NCBI GenBank assembly: GCA_963931865.1
Contig: OZ007506.1
Span: forward strand, 22,104,372 to 22,168,371
Origin: Axinella damicornis
Taxonomy: Eukaryota > Porifera > Demospongiae > Axinellida > Axinellidae
Reading direction: 5' to 3'
DNA: 64,000 nt
Part shown: positions 37,911 to 52,460 of the stretch, one piece after another
How positions within the stretch are numbered: position 1 is the stretch's first letter
Layout: each line of letters begins with the position of its first letter
Notes under the pieces: generated by a model
Database searches by the model: none
Told to the model about the DNA's origin: nothing
The model's input: only the letters and a program-made list of their open reading frames with translations
Position numbers and translations under genes: made by a program

Positions 37911-37912
37911 TG

Positions 37913-39385
37913 GGCCGTCTCTATTCGGTGGACTGGACTCGGGACTGGACTCGGGACTGGACTGTGGGACTGGACTCACAGAAAGTTGCGCTCATCATTT
38001 TGAAGCATCAAAACACTACTACATACTTACATGACATGAATGGCATTTGGGGTAGCCGACCATGACTCGATATCAGCCGTTCCATCAGCCCTTTCTGTCA
38101 GAGCGCGTGCGCCAACGATGCACTGAACCGGCTCGTTCCCAGACTGAAATGGTCTGGGGACAAGAACAATGAATAATTATAGGCCGACTTCGTTTCGGGG
38201 CGAATTCGTGATCTGACGACGACTTCGAGGAACACATGGCGGTCATTGCTAGCAAACTCTCGTATACCAAGTGGTACAACCATTTCGCAGCTTCTTGAAC
38301 TGTTTCTAGGCATGCTGCTGCCAAGTTTGCTCACGTATAGTAAGGCATGGCTGAATGAATTGGTCAAATCCGGAGAGATTACGGAAAAGTGTAATTGATA
38401 CACGGAAGCTACCTCGCGGTTGCGATGTGAGTTAGCTTAGTCCAGCGTTTGTTTGTGTCATCCACAGATGAAACTGCGAGGATGTGACCGCTTCTTTGTA
38501 CGCATAGTAGATGGGTAGTTCGGGGCAAAACAAAGTAGCCTCCATCCGCTTTTGAATCTTGTGCTAGGACTGTGAAAATCGCGGAGCGAGGGTAGAGATG
38601 ACGACGGTGAAGGCCGACACGGAGCTCTTGTAGCTGTTGCTGGAGTCTCTTTTGGTGTTCTGGAGGTAGGTACCTATGTGTATTCAACGATTTTATTTTG
38701 GGAAATCTGCTGTAGTCTACTGTAGCGTTTAAGGCACCTGAAAAGCACCTTCACAACACCCTTGAAAAGGCTTCTTTTGTCAGTTCTGAAGAAACGTAAC
38801 TTTGTTTCAAGTTTCCCAAAATAAAATCTTGAAGATGACATCGTGCTAAGCCTCGATGGAGAGTTTGAAGCTCCTAGGTGCCTTAAGGCATCTCCGTATT
38901 TGTGTGAGAAGTACCTGCAATAACCGCTTTGTCAGCGCGTATTGAGCACCACGTGATTAGTGGGCGTGGTCAACTATGAAGCCATATGAATTCACAAGGG
39001 TGGAGCTTTACTTCAGTGCAGACTGAAAGTCTGTGCCACTTTCATGTGCTGAGATATCGTGTGATGAAGAAGACCGAAATTTAATTCAAAATACAATCCA
39101 GCCATGCCTTAACAGTGCAGAGTGGCTGGCACTTCCGTTCCTGCTTTCCGCCTGCCTGTGCTGTAGAGCTGGTTTTGCATGGTAGGACCACGGCAGGCTG
39201 TCTACACGGTGACAGCTGTGTTGGTACACCTCGCGTACTTGGTAAGCTATTAGCTATAATAGTGCTGTTCCGCAATTTCCTGTTTTCTGGCCTTCAGAAA
39301 TGACGAGCGCAACTTTCTGTGAGTCCAGTCCCACAGTCCAGTCCCGAGTCCAGTCCCGAGTCCAGTCCACCGAATAGAGACGGCC
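37913..39385. mobile_element. MULE-like element, 81-bp inverted ends, 9-bp target duplication (copy 1)
   Basis: The ends (37913-37993 and 39305-39385) are perfect reverse complements over 81 bp, starting GGCCGTCTCTATTCGGTGGA and containing tandem GACTGGACTCGG repeats. AACTCGTTG flanks both sides (37904-37912 and 39386-39394), and the unoccupied site with a single AACTCGTTG lies at about 37560. A 9-bp duplication with long inverted ends is the mark of Mutator-like elements. The 1473-bp element has no transposase. The interior has minus-strand open frames at 38409-38687 and 38098-38403 with acceptor-like borders that may be captured host sequence; I do not recognise them. An inner hairpin pair (GATTTTATTTTGGGAAA at 38689 and its complement at about 38815) could be a smaller MITE. 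Confidence 0.85.
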
Positions 39386-42300
39386 AACTCGTTGCTTGAT
39401 GTGTGTACCAAGTTAGGTGGAGAGTGGGCGTGGCCAAGCGGGTATGTGAGAAGGAGCGTTTCCCCCTAATTCGAGCCTCTCTTTAGGTGACAGGCGTTGA
39501 CCGTTGCATTCAAGTTTTGGTGTAAATGGTCATAGGTCCTTCCCCAAGGAGAGTCTCAACTCTGGAGTGCATAGCTCATAAGGTGTTGAGTAACGAGCTT
39601 CATACGTTACCCTGCGTAGCAAGGTCCTACTCTTAGTGTATGTGGGTTGGGACCTTGCTAGGTGGGTGTGTTTGGATGCTCGTTGCTGCTTAGGGTGAGG
39701 GTTAGGGCCCTGGTACGTGGCCAGTATTGGCCACATTTTGTTAGGCCACATTCTCGGCTCGTAGTCCGCCACTTTTCCCAAACCTCGAGGCCACACTTGG
39801 GGTTTTGCCACAGGCCAGTCGATCTGTAGCTCACAATTTGTAATGATGTATAGGCCGCTTGTATTCTTAGACCACGATCGAGGGTGGGCCGTTGTTATGG
39901 CCGGGGTTGGGTTTGCGGGCCTGTGGGCCACTATTAGTGCCGGAGTTGAGTTTGCCGCCCTGTAGGCCGCTATTAGTGCCGGGATTGACCCACCCTTCCT
40001 AATTCAGCTCTGCCCTCGTGCTTTGTTGACATTGGTTATTAACACGTCACCTAATCATGCCCTCACCACACCCTAATTACCCTGCCGTTGCTAACCCCCC
40101 AATTAGTGCCCACTACCAGACTTAACTCCCAACCCTCCTAATTGAGCTCTGCAAATAGTTAGTCACTAGATACAACTACGCCAATCAGACGTGCAATCCG
40201 TCAGTACATCCATGCAACCGACGTAGAATGTTACCGGTTGAAGGACAATTCAATCCTCAAAAGGACACTCCCATCTATCGCTGTAAGGGGTTATGGGACA
40301 CCCCAAAGAGGGACGCTCTGATCGAAAGAGGGACCCCTTCAAACCCAAAAGGGACTGGTACATCCCACGATGACATGCAACCGAAGTTGAATGTTACCAG
40401 TTGAGGGACAGTTCAATCCTCAAAGGGACACTCCCCAACTCATCGGTCGCTTTAAGGGGACACCGCAGAGAGGGACGCTCTGATCGAAAGAGGGACCGCC
40501 TCAAGCCCAAAAGGGACTGGTACCAGGGACACTTGACCCACGAGGGACGACTGGGGCCGACGGGGACGCAGAAAAGGGACAACCGGGGTCCAAAAGGGAC
40601 TGTTTTTAGGGACGACCCGTGGCCCTAACCCTTGACTATATCTTACTCTGACCCAAAGTCGCTAACCCCACTAACCCCAATGGCTTCTACACCTCCCCCC
40701 TTTCATCCCCCGCAGTTCAAACTTGGCACACGGGAGGACACACCTCTTGGCTACCTAACCCCGAAGGATAATCACCAAACCCCACTGTGGATCACGAACC
40801 CCAAGGGGTTAAGTAGCACGTCCTCGAGATTCCTATTTTGTGATGGTCTACGGCACATAAAATGCCCCGTATCATTGAAACCGAGATACCCTGGGCTTCC
40901 AGTTTTGCAGTACCATTACATCATCCTTAAGAGCACCCAACCCCACAGTTTGGTGCTCGTCCCCGCTTTATCAGCCGAACCCCGGCTGTTTAACTGAGGG
41001 ACTCTGCGAGGGACGCTGACTCAGATCACCTCCATTTTAACAGAACTGATTCATCACTGCATGCTGACACCAGATTGGCAATCTTAACATTCCAGCGTTT
41101 GTGCATTCCGAACCCCGGCTGTTTTCGTGAGGGACATTTTCAACCTAAAAGCCCCGATTCAACCAAAATGGTGCGTCACGACTTGCTGATCCAAGATTTG
41201 GCAATCATTCCTTTCTGCGATGCTTAGATTCGGGGTAACTAGCTATAAACGGAGGGACATTTCAACAAAATGCCACCCCACTATTTGAAAAATGGGTCCT
41301 GAATGACTGACACAGCAATCTCTATGCACCGACAGTGGTTCACCTTGCCATTGGCCTAAGCTCGCTATTTCTGGGGTAAATTTTGTCCAACGGATGCTTT
41401 TCACCTCTCCTGACCCTAGTCCAAGCTACAAAGCAGCCAGTAGATGCTTTGCCGCTGTCCCCACCCAATCCCACAGTTTTCAAGTCTATCCCAGCTTTCG
41501 TTCCGGGTTTACAGCCTATCCCCATCTCTGAAAGAAAATTTTGGATTTCGCAACGTTGCAAGCCTGTGACCAATCCGACGGATTTTCTGCTCCCAGAAGG
41601 GTTTACTTTCGGTCTTATGGCACTTCAAAGGAGGGACAATGTCACACGGAGTGTCCCTCTCGTATCTTTGCAACCACTGACCTAGAGGATCTCAAATTTC
41701 TATCATCGCAATAGATCTTATGTATCTACTGGCTCGTCAGATTTGGTGTTTATCCCCACATTGTAAATGGAGCCCCAGCCTATTATGCGAGGGACACAAC
41801 TTAGTGGCATAAATATGATGGTTTGTGGCCATATAATGCCCCGTATCTTTGTAACCAAGCTACACTGGGCTTCCAGTTTTGCAGTGCGATTACATTATCT
41901 TTACATGCACCCAACCACATAATTTGGTATTCGTCTCCACTTAATCAGCCAAACCCCGGCAATTTAATTGAGGGACTCTGGGAGGGACACTGCCCCATTT
42001 TAATACAACTGGTTCACCTCATTGTGCTGACCCCAGAATGGCAATCTTAACATTCCTGGGTTTGTACATTCCGAACCCCGGCTGTTTAAGTGAGGGACAT
42101 TTTCAAAGTAGCCCTAATCCATGTTACAAAGGAGCCAGTAGATGCTTTGCCACCGTCCCAACCCAATCCCACAGTTTTCAAGTCTATACGAGTTTTCGTT
42201 CCGGGTTTACAGCCTATCCCCATCTCTGAAAGAAAATTTCGGATTTCGCAATGTTACTTCCATGTGACCATTCCTGCAAATTTTCTTCCACCAGATGGGT

Positions 42301-44452
42301 TTCCTTTAGGTCTTATGGCACTTCAAAGGAGGGACAATTTCACGCGGAGTGTCCCTCTCGCATCTTTGCTACCATTGGTCTATAGGATCTCAAATTTCAA
42401 CCATCACAATAGCTCTTATGTGTCTACTGGCTCGTCAGATTTGGTGTTTATTCCCACCTTGTAAATGGAGTCCCAGCCTATTATGCGAGGGACACAACTT
42501 AGTGGCATAATTGTGATGGTCTATGGCCATATAATGCCCAGTATCTTTGTAACCAAGCTACCAGTTTTGCAGTGAAATTACATCATACTTACATACACCC
42601 AACCCCATAGCTTGGCATTCGTCATCACTTTATCAGCCGAACCCCGGCAGTTTAACTGAGGGACTCTGGGAGGGACACTGACTCAGATGAACCCCATTTT
42701 ACTAGAACTGGTTCACCTCCACGTGCTGACCCCAGATTGGCAATCTTAACATTCCAGGGTTTGTGCATTCCGAACCCCGGCTGTCTAAGTGAGGGACATA
42801 TTCAAAGTAGCCCTAATCCATGCTACAAAGGAGCCAGTAGATGCATTCCCACCGTCCCAACCCAATCCTACAGTTTTCAAGTCTATACGAGTGTTCGTTT
42901 CGGGTTTACAGCCTATCCCCATCTCAGAAAGAAAATTTCGGATTTCGCAACGTTACCTGCCTATGACCAATCCTGCACATTTTCTGCTCCCAAAAGGGTT
43001 TCCTTTAGGTCTTATGGCACTTCAAAGGAGGGACAATTTCACACGGAGTGTCCCTCTCGTATCTTTGCTACCATTGGTCTATAGGATCTCAAATTTCAAC
43101 CATCGCAATAGCTCTTATGTGTCTACTGGCTCGTCAGATTTGGTGTTTATTCCCACCTTGTAAATGGAGTCCCAGCCTATTATGCGAGGGACACAACTTA
43201 GTGGCATAGTTGTGATGGTCTATGGCCATATAATGCCCCGTATCTTTGTAACCAAGCTACTAGTTTTGCAGTGCGATTACATCATACTTACATGCTCCCA
43301 ACCCCATAGTTTGGCATTCGTCATCACTTTATGAGCCGAACCCCGGCAGTTTAACTGAGGGATTCTGGGAGGGACACTGACTCAGATCAACCCCATTTTA
43401 CTAGAACTGGTTCACCTCAACGTGCTGACCCCAGATTGGCAATCTTAACATTCCAGGATTTGTGCATTCCGAACTACGGCTGTTTACATGAGGGACATTT
43501 TCAAAGTAACCCTAATCCATGCTACAAAGGAGCCAGTAGATGCTTTGCCGCTGTCCCCACCTTATCCTACAGTTTTCAAGTCTACCCAAGTGTTTGTTCC
43601 GCGTTTACAGCCTATCCCTATCTCAGAAAGAAAATTTCGGATTTCACAACGTTACCTGCCTGTGACCAATCATGCAGATGTTCTTCTACCAGAAGGGTTT
43701 CCTTTAGGTCTTATGGCACTTCAAAGGAGGAACAATTTTACAGGGAGTGTCCCTGTTGTATCTTTGCAACCATTGGCCTAGAGCATCTCAAATTTCTACC
43801 ATCGCAATAGCTCTTATGTGTCTAGTGGTTCGTCAGATTTGGTGTTTTCCCCACCTTGTAAATGGCCTATTATGCGAGGGACACAACTTAGTAGTCTATC
43901 GCCATATAATGCCCCATATCTTTGAAACCAAGCTACCCTGGGCCAGTTTTGCAGTGCGATTACATCATCCTTACATGCACACACCCCCATAGTTTTGCAT
44001 TCGTCTCCACTTTATCAGCCGAACCCCGGCAGTTTAACTGAGGGACACTGGGAGGGTGGCCAGTTATTTTGCCGAATGTGTACCTCAGTGTCCCTCTCAA
44101 AATTAGTTGAGGTCATGTGGTTATACAGACCAAACTAGGGTGGCAGGTAGAGGTGGAGTTACTCGATTGATTTCCTCTAATGTGGTTAGGTTTCCTAATT
44201 TGTGATGGTCTATGGCACATATAATGCGCCATATCTTTGTAACCAAGCTACCCTGGGCTTCCAATTTTGCAGTACCATTACACCATCCTTAAAAGCACCC
44301 AAGTCCACCGTTTGGCATTCGTCCCCACTTTATCAGCCAAACCCCGGCAGTTTAACTGAGGGACACTCTCAGAGGGGAGGGGACGACTCTGGACAGGATT
44401 TGTATGTTAAAACATGTATATCAATATCATGCCACCACATCCACTCTCACAG

Positions 44453-45116
44453 GTTTTATGCAGCAGAGATCACTTTGGCACTAAATTACCTGCATAGTCT
44501 GAACGTTCTCTACCGTGACCTCAAGACCGAGAACATCCTGCTGAGTGCCACTGGACATATTATGCTTACTGACTTCGGACTCTGCGAGGAGAACCTGAAG
44601 TTTGGAGAGACAACAGCAACTGTTTGTGGAACACCAGAATACATGGCTCCCGAGATGGTCATGAAGCATAATTACGGGTGGCCAGTCGATTGGTGGTGTC
44701 TGGGGATAGTGATATTTGAAATGCTGTGTGGATCACACCCTTTTTATGACTGGAGTGGGTCCACGCGTACGAACATTTTGAATAAGCCTCTGTTGATCCC
44801 TTTGCACATTAGTGGATGTGCTCGTGACCTCCTGAAGGGGTTACTTAGGAGGGAGGCAACCCAGCGGCTGGGCTCAGTCACTTCAGAAGCGAAGGACATC
44901 ACTGGGCACGCATTCTTTAAAAGCATTAATTGGGATGATCTCTACCACAAACGTATCGAACCTCCTTTCAAACCAAATGTGAGTGGTGATCTTGACCTGA
45001 AACAGTTTGACCCGGAGTTCACAACACGGGAGTTCACTCCCGAAACAATCAGTGTGACTGATTACACGGATGACGCATTTGCTGGTTTCTCTTACCTTCC
45101 TCCGTACAAAGTTTAA
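44453..45116 (+). pseudogene. SGK-like kinase 3' exon fragment (copy 2)
   Basis: Same as the fragment at 36445-37108, with acceptor, catalytic loop, DFG and terminal FAGFSY motif identical. Confidence 0.8.
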
Positions 45117-45920
45117 CTCTTAAGGTGTTTACATGTGGTCTGATATGATTTCAATGCATCAATTGGTATATTCATTGTTGTGTGTTTTGATTTGGGGATA
45201 GGAGTGTCCCTTTTTATAATTGGTCCAGTACCCGAAATGGCATTATATCTTGAGTGCTAAAGTTCAGTGCACACTTACGGCTGATTTACAAATACGTCAC
45301 TAAGCTGTGTCCCTCGCATAATAGACTGGGGCCCCATTCACAAGGTGAGGATAAACACCAAATCTGATGAGCCAGTAGACACATTACAGATGTTGCCGTG
45401 GTAGACATCCCCTCATAGCCCATAAGGTGTCCAGTAACGAGCTTTGTACGTTATCCTGCGTAGCAAGGTCCTGATCCTAGTGTGTGTGGGTAGGTAGGTG
45501 GGTGTGTTATTGACTCTGGTTACTGGCCCACATGAAAGGTATGATATTGAAACTTGGTTTGTGCATAGCCAACTCGTTGCTTGATGTGTGTACCAAATTG
45601 GGTGGAGAGTGGGCGTGGCTAAGCGGGTATGTGAGTAGGAGCGTTTTCCCATAATTCGAGCCTCTCTGTAGGTGACAGGCATCAACCGTTGCATTCCAGT
45701 TTTGGTGTGCATGGTCATTGGTCCTTCCCCTAGGAGAGTACCAACTCTGGTGTGCATAGTCCATAAGGTGTCCAGCAACGAGCTTTGTACGTTATCCTGC
45801 GTAGCAAGGTCCTGATCCTAGTGTGTGTGGGTAGGTAAGTAGGTGTGTTATCGCCTCTGGTTACTGGCCCACATGAAAGATATGATACTGAAACTTGGTT
45901 TGTGCATAGCCAACTCGTTG

Positions 45921-47393
45921 GGCCGTCTCTATTCGGTGGACTGGACTCGGGACTGGACTCGGGACTGGACTGTGGGACTGGACTCACAGAAAGTTGCGCT
46001 CATCATTTTGAAGCATCAAAACACTACTACATACTTACATGACATGAATGGCATTTGGGGTAGCCGACCATGACTCGATATCAGCCGTTCCATCAGCCCT
46101 TTCTGTCAGAGCGCGTGCGCCAACGATGCACTGAACCGGCTCGTTCCCAGACTGAAATGGTCTGGGGACAAGAACAATGAATAATTATAGGCCGACTTCG
46201 TTTCGGGGCGAATTCGTGATCTGACGACGACTTCGAGGAACACATGGCGGTCATTGCTAGCAAACTCTCGTATACCAAGTGGTACAACCATTTCGCAGCT
46301 TCTTGAACTGTTTCTAGGCATGCTGCTGCCAAGTTTGCTCACGTATAGTAAGGCATGGCTGAATGAATTGGTCAAATCCGGAGAGATTACGGAAAAGTGT
46401 AATTGATACACGGAAGCTACCTCGCGGTTGCGATGTGAGTTAGCTTAGTCCAGCGTTTGTTTGTGTCATCCACAGATGAAACTGCGAGGATGTGACCGCT
46501 TCTTTGTACGCATAGTAGATGGGTAGTTCGGGGCAAAACAAAGTAGCCTCCATCCGCTTTTGAATCTTGTGCTAGGACTGTGAAAATCGCGGAGCGAGGG
46601 TAGAGATGACGACGGTGAAGGCCGACACGGAGCTCTTGTAGCTGTTGCTGGAGTCTCTTTTGGTGTTCTGGAGGTAGGTACCTATGTGTATTCAACGATT
46701 TTATTTTGGGAAATCTGCTGTAGTCTACTGTAGCGTTTAAGGCACCTGAAAAGCACCTTCACAACACCCTTGAAAAGGCTTCTTTTGTCAGTTCTGAAGA
46801 AACGTAACTTTGTTTCAAGTTTCCCAAAATAAAATCTTGAAGATGACATCGTGCTAAGCCTCGATGGAGAGTTTGAAGCTCCTAGGTGCCTTAAGGCATC
46901 TCCGTATTTGTGTGAGAAGTACCTGCAATAACCGCTTTGTCAGCGCGTATTGAGCACCACGTGATTAGTGGGCGTGGTCAACTATGAAGCCATATGAATT
47001 CACAAGGGTGGAGCTTTACTTCAGTGCAGACTGAAAGTCTGTGCCACTTTCATGTGCTGAGATATCGTGTGATGAAGAAGACCGAAATTTAATTCAAAAT
47101 ACAATCCAGCCATGCCTTAACAGTGCAGAGTGGCTGGCACTTCCGTTCCTGCTTTCCGCCTGCCTGTGCTGTAGAGCTGGTTTTGCATGGTAGGACCACG
47201 GCAGGCTGTCTACACGGTGACAGCTGTGTTGGTACACCTCGCGTACTTGGTAAGCTATTAGCTATAATAGTGCTGTTCCGCAATTTCCTGTTTTCTGGCC
47301 TTCAGAAATGACGAGCGCAACTTTCTGTGAGTCCAGTCCCACAGTCCAGTCCCGAGTCCAGTCCCGAGTCCAGTCCACCGAATAGAGACGGCC
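45921..47393. mobile_element. MULE-like element (copy 2)
   Basis: Carried within the second 8008-bp unit with the same 9-bp flanks, so it was inserted before the unit was amplified. Confidence 0.85.
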
Positions 47394-50300
47394 AACTCGT
47401 TGCTTGATGTGTGTACCAAGTTAGGTGGAGAGTGGGCGTGGCCAAGCGGGTATGTGAGAAGGAGCGTTTCCCCCTAATTCGAGCCTCTCTTTAGGTGACA
47501 GGCGTTGACCGTTGCATTCAAGTTTTGGTGTAAATGGTCATAGGTCCTTCCCCAAGGAGAGTCTCAACTCTGGAGTGCATAGCTCATAAGGTGTTGAGTA
47601 ACGAGCTTCATACGTTACCCTGCGTAGCAAGGTCCTACTCTTAGTGTATGTGGGTTGGGACCTTGCTAGGTGGGTGTGTTTGGATGCTCGTTGCTGCTTA
47701 GGGTGAGGGTTAGGGCCCTGGTACGTGGCCAGTATTGGCCACATTTTGTTAGGCCACATTCTCGGCTCGTAGTCCGCCACTTTTCCCAAACCTCGAGGCC
47801 ACACTTGGGGTTTTGCCACAGGCCAGTCGATCTGTAGCTCACAATTTGTAATGATGTATAGGCCGCTTGTATTCTTAGACCACGATCGAGGGTGGGCCGT
47901 TGTTATGGCCGGGGTTGGGTTTGCGGGCCTGTGGGCCACTATTAGTGCCGGAGTTGAGTTTGCCGCCCTGTAGGCCGCTATTAGTGCCGGGATTGACCCA
48001 CCCTTCCTAATTCAGCTCTGCCCTCGTGCTTTGTTGACATTGGTTATTAACACGTCACCTAATCATGCCCTCACCACACCCTAATTACCCTGCCGTTGCT
48101 AACCCCCCAATTAGTGCCCACTACCAGACTTAACTCCCAACCCTCCTAATTGAGCTCTGCAAATAGTTAGTCACTAGATACAACTACGCCAATCAGACGT
48201 GCAATCCGTCAGTACATCCATGCAACCGACGTAGAATGTTACCGGTTGAAGGACAATTCAATCCTCAAAAGGACACTCCCATCTATCGCTGTAAGGGGTT
48301 ATGGGACACCCCAAAGAGGGACGCTCTGATCGAAAGAGGGACCCCTTCAAACCCAAAAGGGACTGGTACATCCCACGATGACATGCAACCGAAGTTGAAT
48401 GTTACCAGTTGAGGGACAGTTCAATCCTCAAAGGGACACTCCCCAACTCATCGGTCGCTTTAAGGGGACACCGCAGAGAGGGACGCTCTGATCGAAAGAG
48501 GGACCGCCTCAAGCCCAAAAGGGACTGGTACCAGGGACACTTGACCCACGAGGGACGACTGGGGCCGACGGGGACGCAGAAAAGGGACAACCGGGGTCCA
48601 AAAGGGACTGTTTTTAGGGACGACCCGTGGCCCTAACCCTTGACTATATCTTACTCTGACCCAAAGTCGCTAACCCCACTAACCCCAATGGCTTCTACAC
48701 CTCCCCCCTTTCATCCCCCGCAGTTCAAACTTGGCACACGGGAGGACACACCTCTTGGCTACCTAACCCCGAAGGATAATCACCAAACCCCACTGTGGAT
48801 CACGAACCCCAAGGGGTTAAGTAGCACGTCCTCGAGATTCCTATTTTGTGATGGTCTACGGCACATAAAATGCCCCGTATCATTGAAACCGAGATACCCT
48901 GGGCTTCCAGTTTTGCAGTACCATTACATCATCCTTAAGAGCACCCAACCCCACAGTTTGGTGCTCGTCCCCGCTTTATCAGCCGAACCCCGGCTGTTTA
49001 ACTGAGGGACTCTGCGAGGGACGCTGACTCAGATCACCTCCATTTTAACAGAACTGATTCATCACTGCATGCTGACACCAGATTGGCAATCTTAACATTC
49101 CAGCGTTTGTGCATTCCGAACCCCGGCTGTTTTCGTGAGGGACATTTTCAACCTAAAAGCCCCGATTCAACCAAAATGGTGCGTCACGACTTGCTGATCC
49201 AAGATTTGGCAATCATTCCTTTCTGCGATGCTTAGATTCGGGGTAACTAGCTATAAACGGAGGGACATTTCAACAAAATGCCACCCCACTATTTGAAAAA
49301 TGGGTCCTGAATGACTGACACAGCAATCTCTATGCACCGACAGTGGTTCACCTTGCCATTGGCCTAAGCTCGCTATTTCTGGGGTAAATTTTGTCCAACG
49401 GATGCTTTTCACCTCTCCTGACCCTAGTCCAAGCTACAAAGCAGCCAGTAGATGCTTTGCCGCTGTCCCCACCCAATCCCACAGTTTTCAAGTCTATCCC
49501 AGCTTTCGTTCCGGGTTTACAGCCTATCCCCATCTCTGAAAGAAAATTTTGGATTTCGCAACGTTGCAAGCCTGTGACCAATCCGACGGATTTTCTGCTC
49601 CCAGAAGGGTTTACTTTCGGTCTTATGGCACTTCAAAGGAGGGACAATGTCACACGGAGTGTCCCTCTCGTATCTTTGCAACCACTGACCTAGAGGATCT
49701 CAAATTTCTATCATCGCAATAGATCTTATGTATCTACTGGCTCGTCAGATTTGGTGTTTATCCCCACATTGTAAATGGAGCCCCAGCCTATTATGCGAGG
49801 GACACAACTTAGTGGCATAAATATGATGGTTTGTGGCCATATAATGCCCCGTATCTTTGTAACCAAGCTACACTGGGCTTCCAGTTTTGCAGTGCGATTA
49901 CATTATCTTTACATGCACCCAACCACATAATTTGGTATTCGTCTCCACTTAATCAGCCAAACCCCGGCAATTTAATTGAGGGACTCTGGGAGGGACACTG
50001 CCCCATTTTAATACAACTGGTTCACCTCATTGTGCTGACCCCAGAATGGCAATCTTAACATTCCTGGGTTTGTACATTCCGAACCCCGGCTGTTTAAGTG
50101 AGGGACATTTTCAAAGTAGCCCTAATCCATGTTACAAAGGAGCCAGTAGATGCTTTGCCACCGTCCCAACCCAATCCCACAGTTTTCAAGTCTATACGAG
50201 TTTTCGTTCCGGGTTTACAGCCTATCCCCATCTCTGAAAGAAAATTTCGGATTTCGCAATGTTACTTCCATGTGACCATTCCTGCAAATTTTCTTCCACC

Positions 50301-52460
50301 AGATGGGTTTCCTTTAGGTCTTATGGCACTTCAAAGGAGGGACAATTTCACGCGGAGTGTCCCTCTCGCATCTTTGCTACCATTGGTCTATAGGATCTCA
50401 AATTTCAACCATCACAATAGCTCTTATGTGTCTACTGGCTCGTCAGATTTGGTGTTTATTCCCACCTTGTAAATGGAGTCCCAGCCTATTATGCGAGGGA
50501 CACAACTTAGTGGCATAATTGTGATGGTCTATGGCCATATAATGCCCAGTATCTTTGTAACCAAGCTACCAGTTTTGCAGTGAAATTACATCATACTTAC
50601 ATACACCCAACCCCATAGCTTGGCATTCGTCATCACTTTATCAGCCGAACCCCGGCAGTTTAACTGAGGGACTCTGGGAGGGACACTGACTCAGATGAAC
50701 CCCATTTTACTAGAACTGGTTCACCTCCACGTGCTGACCCCAGATTGGCAATCTTAACATTCCAGGGTTTGTGCATTCCGAACCCCGGCTGTCTAAGTGA
50801 GGGACATATTCAAAGTAGCCCTAATCCATGCTACAAAGGAGCCAGTAGATGCATTCCCACCGTCCCAACCCAATCCTACAGTTTTCAAGTCTATACGAGT
50901 GTTCGTTTCGGGTTTACAGCCTATCCCCATCTCAGAAAGAAAATTTCGGATTTCGCAACGTTACCTGCCTATGACCAATCCTGCACATTTTCTGCTCCCA
51001 AAAGGGTTTCCTTTAGGTCTTATGGCACTTCAAAGGAGGGACAATTTCACACGGAGTGTCCCTCTCGTATCTTTGCTACCATTGGTCTATAGGATCTCAA
51101 ATTTCAACCATCGCAATAGCTCTTATGTGTCTACTGGCTCGTCAGATTTGGTGTTTATTCCCACCTTGTAAATGGAGTCCCAGCCTATTATGCGAGGGAC
51201 ACAACTTAGTGGCATAGTTGTGATGGTCTATGGCCATATAATGCCCCGTATCTTTGTAACCAAGCTACTAGTTTTGCAGTGCGATTACATCATACTTACA
51301 TGCTCCCAACCCCATAGTTTGGCATTCGTCATCACTTTATGAGCCGAACCCCGGCAGTTTAACTGAGGGATTCTGGGAGGGACACTGACTCAGATCAACC
51401 CCATTTTACTAGAACTGGTTCACCTCAACGTGCTGACCCCAGATTGGCAATCTTAACATTCCAGGATTTGTGCATTCCGAACTACGGCTGTTTACATGAG
51501 GGACATTTTCAAAGTAACCCTAATCCATGCTACAAAGGAGCCAGTAGATGCTTTGCCGCTGTCCCCACCTTATCCTACAGTTTTCAAGTCTACCCAAGTG
51601 TTTGTTCCGCGTTTACAGCCTATCCCTATCTCAGAAAGAAAATTTCGGATTTCACAACGTTACCTGCCTGTGACCAATCATGCAGATGTTCTTCTACCAG
51701 AAGGGTTTCCTTTAGGTCTTATGGCACTTCAAAGGAGGAACAATTTTACAGGGAGTGTCCCTGTTGTATCTTTGCAACCATTGGCCTAGAGCATCTCAAA
51801 TTTCTACCATCGCAATAGCTCTTATGTGTCTAGTGGTTCGTCAGATTTGGTGTTTTCCCCACCTTGTAAATGGCCTATTATGCGAGGGACACAACTTAGT
51901 AGTCTATCGCCATATAATGCCCCATATCTTTGAAACCAAGCTACCCTGGGCCAGTTTTGCAGTGCGATTACATCATCCTTACATGCACACACCCCCATAG
52001 TTTTGCATTCGTCTCCACTTTATCAGCCGAACCCCGGCAGTTTAACTGAGGGACACTGGGAGGGTGGCCAGTTATTTTGCCGAATGTGTACCTCAGTGTC
52101 CCTCTCAAAATTAGTTGAGGTCATGTGGTTATACAGACCAAACTAGGGTGGCAGGTAGAGGTGGAGTTACTCGATTGATTTCCTCTAATGTGGTTAGGTT
52201 TCCTAATTTGTGATGGTCTATGGCACATATAATGCGCCATATCTTTGTAACCAAGCTACCCTGGGCTTCCAATTTTGCAGTACCATTACACCATCCTTAA
52301 AAGCACCCAAGTCCACCGTTTGGCATTCGTCCCCACTTTATCAGCCAAACCCCGGCAGTTTAACTGAGGGACACTCTCAGAGGGGAGGGGACGACTCTGG
52401 ACAGGATTTGTATGTTAAAACATGTATATCAATATCATGCCACCACATCCACTCTCACAG

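Larger units (their letters stand above)
32615..40622 (+). repeat. 8008-bp tandem unit, copy 1
   Basis: Starts CCCTAACCCTTGACTATATC; the same start recurs exactly 8008 bp later. Inside: 0.7-kb subrepeats (32820-36380), an SGK-like kinase exon (36445-37108), an inverted copy of part of the subrepeat (about 37270-37385), a duplicated 335-bp segment (37405-37910, continued at 39386), a MULE-like insertion (37913-39385), TTAGGG-like text at about 39700, and a GAGGGAC-rich end (40240-40620). The unit is bounded on both sides by CCCTAACCC. Confidence 0.95.
40623..48630 (+). repeat. 8008-bp tandem unit, copy 2
   Basis: Offset from copy 1 by exactly 8008 bp. Every open frame has the same length and sequence as in copy 1, and I saw no base difference in the stretches compared. 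The junction with copy 1 is GTGGCCCTAACCCTTGAC. Confidence 0.95.

Noticed and set aside
38409..38687. 92-codon minus-strand frame inside the MULE-like element
   Set aside because: Looks somewhat protein-like (Gln/Leu/Arg-rich start) but I cannot link it to a family; noted within the element as possible captured sequence.
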